Positions 53,407 to 61,572 of a stretch of DNA of 64,000 nucleotides are shown piece after piece. The DNA is from Croceibacterium soli (lineage in GTDB: Bacteria > Pseudomonadota > Alphaproteobacteria > Sphingomonadales > Sphingomonadaceae). The translations under genes were made by a program, and so were the position numbers. The notes beneath the pieces were generated by a model. That model saw only the letters and a list, made by a program, of their open reading frames with translations. It searched no databases and was not told the origin of the DNA. Each line of letters starts with the position of its first letter. Position 1 is the stretch's first letter. The stretch spans positions 1 to 64,000 of the forward strand of contig NZ_WTYK01000006.1 in NCBI RefSeq assembly GCF_009828065.1, given 5' to 3'.

Positions 53407-53906
53407 TCGTTCCGGAATCCTTCCATTCCGCCTCCGACGATCTGCCCTGGGCGGACGAATGGGCCGGCGATCCCGGCATCAAGCTGAAGCTGCTGATGGC
53501 CGACATCGAAGGCGGCCGCTTCGCCGTCCGCATGCTGTTCGCTCCCGGGGTGGAGGTGTTCCCGCACAAGCACACCGGCGAAGTCCATGCCTTCACCTTC
53601 GCCGGAGAGTGGACTTACCTCGAGTATCCGGACAGCGCGAGCAACCGCGCGGGATCCTATCTGTTCGAGCCGCCGGGCAGCACGCACACGCTCAAGGTCT
53701 CCGATCTCGCCGACGGGTACACGGACGTGCTGTTCGTCATCTACGGCGCGATGCTTCACCTGGACCCGACGAACGGCTCCGTCGTGGCGGTGACCGACGC
53801 CGAGAGCGTCCTGCGCGAGTATCCGGAGTTGCTGAGGCAGCAAGGCAAGCCGGTGCCGGAGGTCTTGCCGGTCGGCGGATCGATGGCCTACCGGCCCTGC
53901 CCCTGA
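53403..53906 (+). CDS. cupin, 2,4'-dihydroxyacetophenone dioxygenase family (copy 3)
   Basis: 167-aa cupin. The metal-binding histidines are in VFPHKHTGEVHAFTFAGEWTYLEYPDS and PPGSTHTLKV, paralleling those of copies 1 and 2. It has no signal peptide, while its partner upstream does. It starts at GTG 53403 overlapping the NTF2-like stop. A strong bidirectional hairpin follows the stop. The substrate is unknown. Confidence 0.82.
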   Translation: MIVPESFHSASDDLPWADEWAGDPGIKLKLLMADIEGGRFAVRMLFAPGVEVFPHKHTGEVHAFTFAGEWTYLEYPDSASNRAGSYLFEPPGSTHTLKVSDLADGYTDVLFVIYGAMLHLDPTNGSVVAVTDAESVLREYPELLRQQGKPVPEVLPVGGSMAYRPCP

Positions 53907-53929
53907 GCCCCGCGCCGGGCACATAAAAA

Positions 53930-53959
53930 ATGGGACGGATGCCGAGGCACCCGTCCCAT
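53930..53959. terminator. bidirectional intrinsic terminator between cupin 3 and cspA
   Basis: Nine-bp stem ATGGGACGG / CCGTCCCAT enclosing a second stem TGCC-GA-GGCA. On the plus side it is followed by CGATTTT and on the minus side by TTTTTT, so it looks like a classic intrinsic terminator, strongest for cspA. Confidence 0.85.
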
Positions 53960-53984
53960 CGATTTTCCGCAAAGCGGCTTGGGG

Positions 53985-54191
53985 TCAAGCAGACTGCAGG
54001 TTCACTGCGCTCGTCTTGCCGCGCTTGTCGTTCTCGAGTTCGTAGGACAGGCGCTGCTCCTTATCGAGCGTGCTCATGCCAGCGGCCTGGACGGCCGTCA
54101 TGTGAACGAAAGCGTCGTTGCCGCCAGCTTCATTGGTGATGAAGCCGTAGCCCTTGGCGTTGTCGAAAAATTTCACGGTGCCGATCGGCAT
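53985..54191 (-). CDS. cspA: cold-shock protein (CspA family)
   Basis: 68-aa RNA/DNA-binding OB-fold protein. Conserved RNP1 KGYGFI and RNP2-like DAFVHM motifs are present, with the N-terminus MPIGTVKFFDNAKGYGFITNE. It helps fold or chaperone mRNAs. The ATG at 54191 is preceded by AAGGAAATTGTT. Its message would end at the terminator described here. A long non-coding stretch lies upstream, where a cold-shock leader RNA could begin. Confidence 0.95.
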   Translation of the reverse strand: MPIGTVKFFDNAKGYGFITNEAGGNDAFVHMTAVQAAGMSTLDKEQRLSYELENDKRGKTSAVNLQSA

Positions 54192-54391
54192 AACAATTTC
54201 CTTCGTAAATGCGGAAGCCGGAAGACGGCCTCCTTCAAGCTAGGAGAAGCCAGAGAAGGAAAAAGGAGCCGCAAAGCGCCGTAGACCGTTCAATTTGCGA
54301 CTGTAGCAAGGCTTATGTAGGGCATCGCCTCGCCGATTGATAGGGGGCGGGGTTTTATTTCTTTCGAAGCGATGTGACCGGAGCTTCCCAA

Positions 54392-54525
54392 CCGTCACCC
54401 TGAACTTGTTTCAGGGCCCATTCCGCCCCCGCACGAAGCTATCGGCTCAAGCGGCGTGACCGCGCTTCGCCGGCGAGCACCGAAGGCGCGGCGCGATGGA
54501 TGCTGAAACGAGTTCAGCATGACGG
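54392..54525. repeat. palindromic MITE-like element, copy 1
   Basis: 134-bp copy. Its ends (54392-54414 and about 54503-54525) are imperfect 23-bp inverted repeats that include CTGAACTTGTTTCAG on the left and CTGAAACGAGTTCAG on the right. The inside holds a conserved CAAGCGGCGTG and CGCCGGCGAGCACCGAAGG. Confidence 0.9.
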
Positions 54526-54550
54526 GAGGGGCAGGCAGTGGCCCAATCTT

Positions 54551-54707
54551 CCGTCACCCTGAACTTGTTTCAAGGCCCATTCCACCCCCTGCACGGAGCG
54601 ATCGGTTCAAGCGGCGTGGCCGCACTTCGCCGGCGAGCACCGAAGGCGCGGCGCGATGGATGCTGGAAGCGGAGCTGTGCAAAGCACAAACGAGTCCAGC
54701 ATGACGG
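54551..54707. repeat. palindromic MITE-like element, copy 2
   Basis: 157-bp copy with the same ends and inner blocks as copy 1. It has an extra insertion of about 23 bp (GCGGAGCTGTGCAAAGCAC region) in the right half, shared with copy 3 only. Confidence 0.9.
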
Positions 54708-54735
54708 GAGGGGCCAGAGAACGGCCTTTTGCCAA

Positions 54736-54891
54736 CCGTCACCCTGAACTTGTTTCAGGGCCCATTCCGCCACCCGCGCGGAGCGATCGGTTCAAGCGGC
54801 ATGGCCGCACTTCGCCGGCGAGCACCGGAGGCGCGGCGCGATGGATGCTGGAAGCGGAGCTGTGCAAAGCACAAACGAGTCAGCATGACGG
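54736..54891. repeat. palindromic MITE-like element, copy 3
   Basis: 156-bp copy closest to copy 2: the same 23-bp insertion in the right half, and one-base changes elsewhere. Copies 2 and 3 probably arose by duplication of each other. Confidence 0.9.
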
Positions 54892-54922
54892 AAGGGGCGA
54901 GCGACGGACACAACCTTCCCAA

Positions 54923-55055
54923 CCGTCACCCTGAACTTGTTTCAGGGCCCATCCCGCCACCCGCACGGAGCTATCGGCTCAAGCGGCGTGGCCCCGCTTC
55001 GCCGGCGGGCACCGAAAGCGCGGCGCGATGGATGCTGAAACGAGTTCAGCATGAC
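54923..55055. repeat. palindromic MITE-like element, copy 4
   Basis: About 133 bp and closest to copy 1 in lacking the insertion. The right end is slightly altered (ATGACGAG instead of ATGACGG). Confidence 0.9.
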
Positions 55056-55084
55056 GAGAGGGGCAAGCGTTCGTGCCGAGCGAC

Positions 55085-55114
55085 GTCGAGACACGCGGCG
55101 CGGCGTGTCTCGAC
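55085..55114. repeat. perfect 12-bp-arm hairpin
   Basis: GTCGAGACACGC / GCGTGTCTCGAC with a 6-nt loop GGCGCG, followed by TACGCTCACAC. It lies 42 bp beyond the aldehyde dehydrogenase stop in that gene's direction, and could act as its terminator or belong to another dispersed palindrome family. Confidence 0.7.
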
Positions 55115-55155
55115 TACGCTCACACAAACGGAGAGGGTTGCCTAAGAGATAGCTG

Positions 55156-56628
55156 TCAGAGCCGCGCCGGAGCCCCGTCCAGCAGGATCGTCTTGGTCTC
55201 GAGATATGGCCAGAGCCCTTCCTCGCCGCCTTCGCGGCCGATGCCGGACTGCTTAAAGCCGCCGAACGGCATGCCGAACTCCATGCGCATGCCGTTCTGC
55301 CCCATCACGCCGGTGCGGACGCGCCGGCTGATGTCGTAAGCGGCCTGCGGATCGGCGGTGAAGACCGAGCCGTTGAGGCCGAAGCTGCTCTCGTTGGCGA
55401 TGCGGATCGCGTCTTCCTCGTCCTCCGCCGGGATCAGGCAGAGCACGGGGCCGAAGATTTCTTCCTGAGCAATGCGGCTCTGGTTGTCGACGTTGGCGAA
55501 CAGGGTCGGCTCGATGAAGTAGCCCTTGTTCATATGCGCCGGACGCTGGCCGCCTGTCACGAGGTCGGCGCCGGACTTCTTGCCTTCCGCGACGTACATC
55601 TCGACCCGTTCGAGCTGGCGCTTCATCGCCAGCGGCCCAAGCTGCGTTTCTGGGTCGTCGGAGTTGCCGATCTTGATGCCCTTCATCACCTTGGCGATGG
55701 CCTCGGCCAGTTCGTCGTGCCGATCGCGGGTGACGATCGCGCGGCTGAGCATGGCGCAGACCTGGCCGCTCATCACGGTGATCGTGTTGCCGAGAATGTT
55801 CGCCGCTGCCTCGATCGGGAAATCGTCGCGCACGATCGCGGCCGACTTGCCGCCGAGCTCCAGCGAGCAGCGGGCGATGCGGCTGGCGCAGACTTCGGCG
55901 ATGCGCTTACCGGCCACGGTCGAGCCGGTGAAGCTGACTTTGTCGATACCGGGGTTGTGGACCAGGTGGTCCGACGCGTCGCGGTCGGCCGGCACCAGGT
56001 TGACCACGCCCGCGGGCAGGCCGGCCTCTTCGGCGGCTTCGGCGATGATGTAGGCTTCCAGCGGGGTTTCCGGCGAAGGCTTCATCACGATCGTGCAGCC
56101 GGCGATCAGCGAATAGGCGACCTTGTTGAGCATGATGCCGAACGGCGCGTTCCACGGCGCGATGCCGGCCACGACGCCGACCGGCTCGCGCGCGATGATC
56201 GCCGTATCGACCGCCTGGCCCTTCTTCTGCTCGACCCAGTCGAAGCTTTCTCCCAGAGCTGCGATGCCCTTCATCTGCATCACCGCGCCGCCGTGCATCA
56301 TCGGCGCGAAGCTGGCGAGGCCGCCGACTTGCGCGGTCCACGCGGCGGCCAGTTCGGGCACGCGCCGTTCCAGGAGCTCGGCCATCTTCATCAGCATGGC
56401 GCCGCGTTCGGCGGGCGGGGTGGTCGGCCAAGGGCCGTGGTCGAACGCCTGGCGCGCGGCCTCGACCGCCCGATCCATGTCGGCCTTGCCGGCCTCGCCG
56501 ACGCGGGCGACGACTTCCTCGCTGTTCGGGTTGACGATCTCGATGGAGTCGCCGCTGAGCGGGGCGACCCACTCGCCGCCGATGAACAGCTTGTCGGGGT
56601 GCCGGATGAAAACGCCTTCGGGGGTCAT
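55156..56628 (-). CDS. aldehyde dehydrogenase family protein
   Basis: 490-aa NAD(P)-dependent aldehyde dehydrogenase. Motifs are KLFIGGEWVAP near the start, the oxyanion Asn region APWNAPFGIML, SFTGSTVAGKRI, the catalytic Glu in LELGGKSA and the catalytic Cys in MSGQVCAML, with EEIFGPVL toward the C-terminus. The family oxidises aldehydes to acids. It follows the quinoprotein alcohol dehydrogenase on the same strand (48 bp), a logical next step for the aldehyde. An AGGAGACTTCAG site precedes the ATG at 56628. Confidence 0.95.
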   Translation of the reverse strand: MTPEGVFIRHPDKLFIGGEWVAPLSGDSIEIVNPNSEEVVARVGEAGKADMDRAVEAARQAFDHGPWPTTPPAERGAMLMKMAELLERRVPELAAAWTAQVGGLASFAPMMHGGAVMQMKGIAALGESFDWVEQKKGQAVDTAIIAREPVGVVAGIAPWNAPFGIMLNKVAYSLIAGCTIVMKPSPETPLEAYIIAEAAEEAGLPAGVVNLVPADRDASDHLVHNPGIDKVSFTGSTVAGKRIAEVCASRIARCSLELGGKSAAIVRDDFPIEAAANILGNTITVMSGQVCAMLSRAIVTRDRHDELAEAIAKVMKGIKIGNSDDPETQLGPLAMKRQLERVEMYVAEGKKSGADLVTGGQRPAHMNKGYFIEPTLFANVDNQSRIAQEEIFGPVLCLIPAEDEEDAIRIANESSFGLNGSVFTADPQAAYDISRRVRTGVMGQNGMRMEFGMPFGGFKQSGIGREGGEEGLWPYLETKTILLDGAPARL

Positions 56629-56676
56629 CTGAAGTCTCCTGTCGTACGCCAGCAAGGAATGGCGCCGGGTTCGGTC

Positions 56677-58875
56677 CTAGTAATTGCTCAAGATGGTCAG
56701 GCTGCGGGAATCGAGCGGTTCGCCCCGCCGCTGCAGTTCCAGTTCGCGCGTCCGCAAGTCGCCCTGAAGGCTGATCAGGTAGGCGTGGATCGCCCGCACC
56801 TGTTCCGGACTCAGCCGGTCGTCCCAGCGCGGCATTCCGTTCGGCAGCAGCAGGCCTTCGAGCACGATCTGGTCGAATACCTCGTGGATGTTCGGCGCCA
56901 TGCGGCGGAGATCGGGCAGGCCGGCGCGCGGCTGGTTGGAATGGCAGATCGAGCAGTTCTCGGTGAACAGCGCCTGCCCTTGCGCCAGCATCGCGGGCGT
57001 GACGCCTGCGAGTTGCGAGGGCGGGGGTGGCGCGGGCTCGATCGGCGGTAGTGGCTTGGGCATCGGCACTTCGCCGCCGCCCAGCTTGAACACCAGCAGG
57101 CGGTTGGCATTGCCGCGCTGATAGGCGGCCGAATAGCCCGGCACGAAGCCCCAGCCGCCGCCGCCGAAGCCGGTCTGCACGGCGACGTACTGCACGCCGT
57201 CGACGCGGTAGGTCATCGGCGCGGCCATGATCGAACTGCCGGTGTCGACCTTCCAGAGCTCTTCGCCGGTCTCCGCATCGCGGGCGACGAGCTCCCCGGC
57301 GAGGTTGCCGTGGAACACCAGGCCCGCGGCCGTGGCGAGCACCCCGTAGCGGTCCTGCCACCCGGCGCCGGGCACGGCCCACTTCGTCCTGCCGGTCATC
57401 GGGTCGATCGCGCGCAGTTCGTTACTGAACGGCTTGTCCTGGACCCACTGCCACTGCTCGGTCGCCTCCAGCGCCTCGCGCACCGGCGGCGGCAGGCCCG
57501 GAGCGGCTGCCTCCAGGTCCGAGGTGAAGATCAGCGCCGAGCCGGCGTTGAGCATCTTCTGCTGGCGCGTCGCGCCCTCAGGTGGCCCGGTCAGGAACAT
57601 CAGGTTCCCCATGTCGAGCACGTGCGCGAAGTAAGTGTTGCGGCCGGGATCGTAGGCCGCCGGGTACCAGTTGCGGGCGCCCGGGGAGCCGGGGAAGACG
57701 ATCTTCGCGCCGTCAGTGTAGTCGGATGCTTCGGGCGTCAGGTTCGGCTTGCCAGTCTCCAGGTTCCACCCGTCGGCCCAGCTCGTGCGGACGATTGCGT
57801 TCGCGGCCAGCGGCTTGCCGGTCTCCCGGTCGACCACGAAGAAGAAGCCGTTCTTCGGCGTGTGCAGCACCACCGGGCGGACATTTCCGCCGCCGGTGTC
57901 GACTTCGGCCAGGATCATCGGCTGGGTGGCCGTGAGGTCCCAGTTGTCTTGTGGCGTCTCCTGGAAATGCCACTTGAGCTCGCCGGTTTCACGGTCGAGC
58001 GCGACCAGCGAGTTGAGGTAGAGGTTGTCGCCCCCGCCCGGCGAGCGGATCGCCTGCGGATAAGGCCCGCCGTTGCCGACGCCGACGATCACCTGGTCGA
58101 ACACCGGATCGTAAGTGATCGCGTCCCAGGCCGTCCCGCCCAGGCCGATGTCCCAGGCGCTGTCCTTGCTCCAGGTCTTCAGCGCGGCTTCCAGCGCCTT
58201 GCTTTCCTGCGGCCCTTCGGCCGGGTTGCGGGGCACCGTGTAGAAGCGCCACTCCTCGTCGCCGTCGCTCGTATCGTAGGCGGTGACATAGCCGCGGGTG
58301 TCGTATTCCGCACCAGCATTCCCGATGATCACCAGGTCCCCGGCGATCTCCGGCGCGCCGGTGATCGTGTAGCCGCGGCTCTTGTCGACGATCGTATCGA
58401 CTTGCCACTCCACGGCCCCGGTCTTGCCGTCGAGCGCGTAGAGCACGCCGTCCAGCGCGGCGACGAACACCTTTCCGTCATGCACCGCCACGCCGCGGTT
58501 GGCCTGGTCGCAGCAGGCCCAGCGGTTCACTTGCATGTCCACTTCAGGGAGGAAGGTCCACAGCTCCTCCCCGGTCGCGGCGTTCAGCGCGTAGACCCGC
58601 CCGAGATTGCCGGAGGTGTACATCACCCCGTCGATCACCACCGGCGTGGCTTCCTGCACGCGCGAGGTGCCGAGGTCGTACTCCCAGGCAAGGCCGAGCT
58701 CGCCGACGTTCGCTGCCGAGATATCCGTCAGGCGCGAGAAATGGCTTTCCGCCCAATCGCCACCGGGATTGTTCCAGTCGTCGCCGGCGCCATAGACGCT
58801 GGTGTCGATGTCCGGCGCCGAGCTGCCCGAGCAGGCGGCCAGCGCGAGCGACGCCGCAAGAAAAAGCGCCCTCAT
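56677..58875 (-). CDS. PQQ-dependent alcohol dehydrogenase with C-terminal cytochrome c (quinohaemoprotein)
   Basis: 732-aa periplasmic enzyme. The eight-bladed propeller has W-motif repeats (GEELWTFLP, GAVEWQVD, GDEEWRFY, GELKWHF) and the adjacent Cys pair in RWACCDQANRG, normally a disulfide near PQQ. The C-terminal c-type domain has haem site CSICHSN (about residue 648). An N-terminal lipobox (LALAACSGSS) suggests membrane anchoring. It oxidises an alcohol and passes electrons to the respiratory chain. It overlaps the upstream NmrA-like gene (ATGA), and the aldehyde dehydrogenase follows. Confidence 0.93.
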   Translation of the reverse strand: MRALFLAASLALAACSGSSAPDIDTSVYGAGDDWNNPGGDWAESHFSRLTDISAANVGELGLAWEYDLGTSRVQEATPVVIDGVMYTSGNLGRVYALNAATGEELWTFLPEVDMQVNRWACCDQANRGVAVHDGKVFVAALDGVLYALDGKTGAVEWQVDTIVDKSRGYTITGAPEIAGDLVIIGNAGAEYDTRGYVTAYDTSDGDEEWRFYTVPRNPAEGPQESKALEAALKTWSKDSAWDIGLGGTAWDAITYDPVFDQVIVGVGNGGPYPQAIRSPGGGDNLYLNSLVALDRETGELKWHFQETPQDNWDLTATQPMILAEVDTGGGNVRPVVLHTPKNGFFFVVDRETGKPLAANAIVRTSWADGWNLETGKPNLTPEASDYTDGAKIVFPGSPGARNWYPAAYDPGRNTYFAHVLDMGNLMFLTGPPEGATRQQKMLNAGSALIFTSDLEAAAPGLPPPVREALEATEQWQWVQDKPFSNELRAIDPMTGRTKWAVPGAGWQDRYGVLATAAGLVFHGNLAGELVARDAETGEELWKVDTGSSIMAAPMTYRVDGVQYVAVQTGFGGGGWGFVPGYSAAYQRGNANRLLVFKLGGGEVPMPKPLPPIEPAPPPPSQLAGVTPAMLAQGQALFTENCSICHSNQPRAGLPDLRRMAPNIHEVFDQIVLEGLLLPNGMPRWDDRLSPEQVRAIHAYLISLQGDLRTRELELQRRGEPLDSRSLTILSNY

Positions 58876-59786
58876 ATCGGCCAGGTGCTCCGGTACTGCT
58901 CCATGACCGACCGCAAAGTGCGCGGCTTGCGGCCGGTAATGCGCTCGACGTCGTCGGACTCGATGTCCATGAAGCCTTCGCGGATCGACTGGCCGAACGT
59001 GACCATGCCCTCGCTCGCCCACGGGATCGGCCCGTCCGGCACGACGTCGGACGCTTTGCGCGCCACGCCGAGCGAGTCGAAGTAGGCGTACATGCCTTCG
59101 TCGTCGACCATCTCGACTTCGATCGGCTTGCCCGCCATGTCGGAGACTAGCGCCATCGCATCGGGCAGGGTCCAGAGCTCCGGCCCGGTCACGTCGTAGG
59201 CCTTGTTCTCGTGCCCCTCCTGGGTCAGCACGCCGACCGCGATCGCCACGCAGTCGTCGCGGCTAACGATCGGCACGCGGCCTTCGCCGGCGTTCTCCGG
59301 CTTGTGGCCGGCCTGAAGCGCCGGGATCGCCATCGCCGTGGCCACGGCTTCGGCGTAGAGACAGTTGCGCAAGTGCGTCCAGGCCAGGCCGGACTGCTCG
59401 ATCATCCGCTCGGTCGCGAGGTGGTCGAACTGCTCCACCGAAGGGTTGTTCGGCGCACCGCAGCCCAGGATCGACGTGTAGACGACGTGCTTCACGCCCT
59501 CCGCCGCGGCCGCCTCGACCGCATTGGTGTGCTGCTCGACCCGCGTGCCGACCCGCGTGGTCGAGATCAGCAGCATCCGCTCGCCGCCCGCCATCGCGGA
59601 GCGCAAGCTGGCAGGATCGTCGAAATCGGCGCGGCGCACATCCGCGCCCTGCTCGGCGAACTCGCTGAGGCTCTCCGGCGTGCGCGTCAGGAGGATCAGG
59701 TCCTCGGCCGCGACCTTCTCCAGCAGCAGCCTGGCTGCCGCAGTTCCGAACTGCCCGGACGCCCCGGTGACGATGATCTTGCCCAA
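58872..59786 (-). CDS. NmrA-like NAD(P)-binding reductase (atypical SDR)
   Basis: 304-aa atypical short-chain dehydrogenase of the NmrA/QOR2 type. It opens with the NAD(P)-binding GKIIVTGASGQFGTAAARLLLEK and has LISTTRVGTRVEQHTNAVEAAAAEGVKHVVYTSILG. The NmrA fold lacks the classical YxxxK, so it may reduce a quinone or sense redox state. A TTG start at 59786 is preferred because it gives LGKIIVTGASG directly after the GGGAGAG site. It is divergent from a SnoaL gene and coupled downstream to the PQQ enzyme. Confidence 0.88.
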   Translation of the reverse strand: MGKIIVTGASGQFGTAAARLLLEKVAAEDLILLTRTPESLSEFAEQGADVRRADFDDPASLRSAMAGGERMLLISTTRVGTRVEQHTNAVEAAAAEGVKHVVYTSILGCGAPNNPSVEQFDHLATERMIEQSGLAWTHLRNCLYAEAVATAMAIPALQAGHKPENAGEGRVPIVSRDDCVAIAVGVLTQEGHENKAYDVTGPELWTLPDAMALVSDMAGKPIEVEMVDDEGMYAYFDSLGVARKASDVVPDGPIPWASEGMVTFGQSIREGFMDIESDDVERITGRKPRTLRSVMEQYRSTWPI

Positions 59787-59832
59787 CGAATCTCTCCCGT
59801 GCGGACATCCCAAGCCCGCTTGGCGGCAATCA

Positions 59833-59845
59833 TAACGAGTGTTAC
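59833..59845. promoter_or_regulatory. 13-bp dyad TAACG-N3-GTTAC (site 1)
   Basis: Partly palindromic sequence TAACG-AGT-GTTAC between the divergent NmrA-like and SnoaL genes, 47 and 28 bp from their starts. On the minus strand it lies between a -35-like TTGCCT and a -10-like ATGATT spaced 17 bp. A matching site occurs at 63723-63735. Read as a repressor operator, possibly for a TetR-type regulator. Confidence 0.55.
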
Positions 59846-59872
59846 GGTTGAGGCAACTGGAGGAGGATAGCC

Positions 59873-60370
59873 GTGACCAAGATCGCCATCGAAGACCGCC
59901 TTGCCCTGCAGGACCTGATCGCCGCCTATAGCTGGGCGCTCGACACCGGCGATACCGACGCGCTGGTCGAATGCTTCACCGAAGACTGCGTCATGAGCGA
60001 AGAAGTCTTCGAAGATCCCGACATCTGGGAAGGGCACGAGGGCATCCGCGGACTGATGAACCACTACGCGGGCGCCCCCGGCTTCCCCGGCCGCCAGCAC
60101 CACGTGACCCAGGTGCAGTACGTCCCGCAAGACGACGGCAGCGTGAAGATGCGCGGCTTCGCTTTCGTCACCGAATGCGAAGGCGAACCGCCCTACGTCC
60201 TGCGCTTCACCGGCTGGTACGACGACCACGCGGTCAAAGGCGCTGACGGCCAGTGGCGCTTTCGCCGCCGCACGGTGCGCCTGTGGGATGGCGAAGTGCT
60301 GCAGAACTTCCCCGGCCGCGGGCAGTGGGTCGCGAGGAAGCGGCCGGAGTCGCTGATCATTCGGAAGTAG
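59873..60370 (+). CDS. SnoaL-like/NTF2 family protein
   Basis: 165-aa cytoplasmic SnoaL-like protein (IEDRLALQDLIAAYSWALDTGDTDALVECFTEDCVMSEEVFED, then HHVTQVQYVPQDDGSVKMRGFAFVTE, YVLRFTGWYDDHAVKGADGQWRFRRRTVRL). Members include small aromatic-pathway enzymes and dioxygenase beta-like subunits; activity here is unknown. The GTG start at 59873 follows GGAGGATAGCC. It is divergent from the NmrA-like gene across the dyad at 59833. Confidence 0.88.
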   Translation: MTKIAIEDRLALQDLIAAYSWALDTGDTDALVECFTEDCVMSEEVFEDPDIWEGHEGIRGLMNHYAGAPGFPGRQHHVTQVQYVPQDDGSVKMRGFAFVTECEGEPPYVLRFTGWYDDHAVKGADGQWRFRRRTVRLWDGEVLQNFPGRGQWVARKRPESLIIRK

Positions 60371-60431
60371 ATGGGTCCGAAACAGAGGCGATAGCGCTCG
60401 GAGCAGCGGTAGGTTCGGTTATCGTGATGCG

Positions 60432-60818
60432 ATGCCGATCCACCGGATCAGTCCTCATGCTCGCGTCTTGCGCCGCAACCCCACTGAGGTGGAGAAGCGG
60501 CTCTGGCGGCACTCGCGCAATCGCGGGCTCGGCGGGTTCAAGTTCCGCTTTCAGGCGACCGTCGGGCCGTATGTCGCGGACTTCCTCTGCGCCGAGAAGC
60601 GGTTGATTGTGGAGCTTGATGGGGGGCAGCATGGCGGCGCATGCGATGTGGCGCGGACTGCGCGGCTGGAGCGGCTTGGGTATTGCGTGATCCGGTTCTG
60701 GAACTTCGAGGTGAATGAGAACCTCGATGGGGTGCTGGAGCGAATCCTGGCCGAATGCGAAGCGCGGCCTTCGCGGTTTCGCCCGCCGCCACCCCCGCCC
60801 TCATCCAAGCTTCGCTAG
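60432..60818 (+). CDS. DUF559 endonuclease-like protein
   Basis: 128-aa protein of the DUF559/VSR-like nuclease superfamily. The N-terminus has ARVLRRNPTEVEKRLWRHSRNRGLGGFKFRFQATVGPYVADFLCAEKRLIVELDGGQH (nuclease-like core with conserved E, D and Q), then WNFEVNENLDGVLERI. The last residues (PPPPPPSSKLR) are encoded at the start of the repeat at 60797, so the stop codon comes from the repeat. Function of the family is not established. Confidence 0.88.
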   Translation: MPIHRISPHARVLRRNPTEVEKRLWRHSRNRGLGGFKFRFQATVGPYVADFLCAEKRLIVELDGGQHGGACDVARTARLERLGYCVIRFWNFEVNENLDGVLERILAECEARPSRFRPPPPPPSSKLR

Positions 60819-61028
60819 CTCGCTTCGCTCGCAAGCTGCGCTATCCTTCTCCCACCAGTGGGAGAAGGGGTCCGGGCAGCACACACTTCCTACTCGACAC
60901 CCCTTCTTCTACCACCAGTGGGAGAAGGAGTTAAGGCTATCACTTGTCGGCACCACTTCTTCTCCCACTCGTGGGAGAAGGATACGGAGGCTTGGCAACT
61001 TGTTGCCTAGCCGAAGTTGGATGAGGGC
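60797..61028. repeat. palindromic repeat cluster, 'CTTCTCCCAC-NN-GTGGGAGAAG' family (copy 2)
   Basis: Same family as 4793-5053. One perfect core at 60845-60868, one degenerate at about 60902-60928 and one at about 60958-60981. The ends are CCCTCATCCAAGC (60798) and the inverted GTTGGATGAGGGC (to 61028). Some internal stretches match those of the first cluster. Confidence 0.88.
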
Positions 61029-61035
61029 TCCGGCG

Positions 61036-61572
61036 CTACCTCAGCGGCGCCAACACCCACCCGAGCACCAGCCCAGCATCGCTCCGCCCGGGAGCAACAC
61101 TACCAAGCATCGCTCCGCCCGCCGCACCCGGCTTCACCGCAAACTCCGCCAACGCCTCGACCCATCCCTGCCCCGCAGCACTCGCCAACCGCCCAAGCGA
61201 CTGCCAGCCGGGCGAGCACTCGTGCCCAGCACACTGCCCGACCCGACCATACACCGTCGCAGCAGACCGATATCTAGCCTCGCGCGCGACATCCTCGATC
61301 AGGATGAAGTCGGCGTGGCGGCTCACCCCGGCGATCAGAGCCGGCCGCTCCGCGAGCAGGCCTTTCGCGAAGCGCACACGATCGCCCTCGATTGCCCGCA
61401 CCTCTCCACCGCGCTGCTCGCCCGCCGCAGCGAATCGCCGGCCCGCCTCCAACGCCGGATCGTGCAGCAAAACCGAGCGCTCCCCATGCCGCCAGCGCCA
61501 GTGGGCGAGCCCCGCGACCGTCGGCACTGCCAGCGCGCCGGCGAGCGCGCCGCGCCTTGTCACGCGGATCAT
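61036..61572 (-). CDS. exported protein of unknown function in cytochrome/flavoprotein operon
   Basis: 178-aa protein with a Tat-like N-terminus (RVTRRGALAGALAVPTVAGLAHWRW). It has no family name known to me. The mature part has DPALEAGRRFAAAGEQ, a CAGHEC segment and a C-terminal GLVLGWVLAPLR. The ATG at 61572 overlaps the cytochrome c stop (ATGA), the same joining style as elsewhere in this operon, so the three genes are coupled. It may help assemble or anchor the flavocytochrome. Confidence 0.75.
   Translation of the reverse strand: MIRVTRRGALAGALAVPTVAGLAHWRWRHGERSVLLHDPALEAGRRFAAAGEQRGGEVRAIEGDRVRFAKGLLAERPALIAGVSRHADFILIEDVAREARYRSAATVYGRVGQCAGHECSPGWQSLGRLASAAGQGWVEALAEFAVKPGAAGGAMLGSVAPGRSDAGLVLGWVLAPLR

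Larger units (their letters stand above)
54192..55155. other. 964-bp non-coding region with a tandem repeat array
   Basis: No gene is recognised. Its first 200 bp hold the cspA promoter and leader, including AT-rich tracts (about 54240-54370), and the rest is four copies of a palindromic element (separate entries) and a hairpin at 55085-55114. Long reading frames in the array are repetitions of repeat-encoded peptides and are not taken as genes. Confidence 0.7.

Noticed and set aside
54519-55145. Several short open frames in the repeat array (for example peptides with ARSDRFKRRGRTSPAS)
   Set aside because: They are translations of the repeat units themselves and appear once per copy. No ribosome site or family feature was found.
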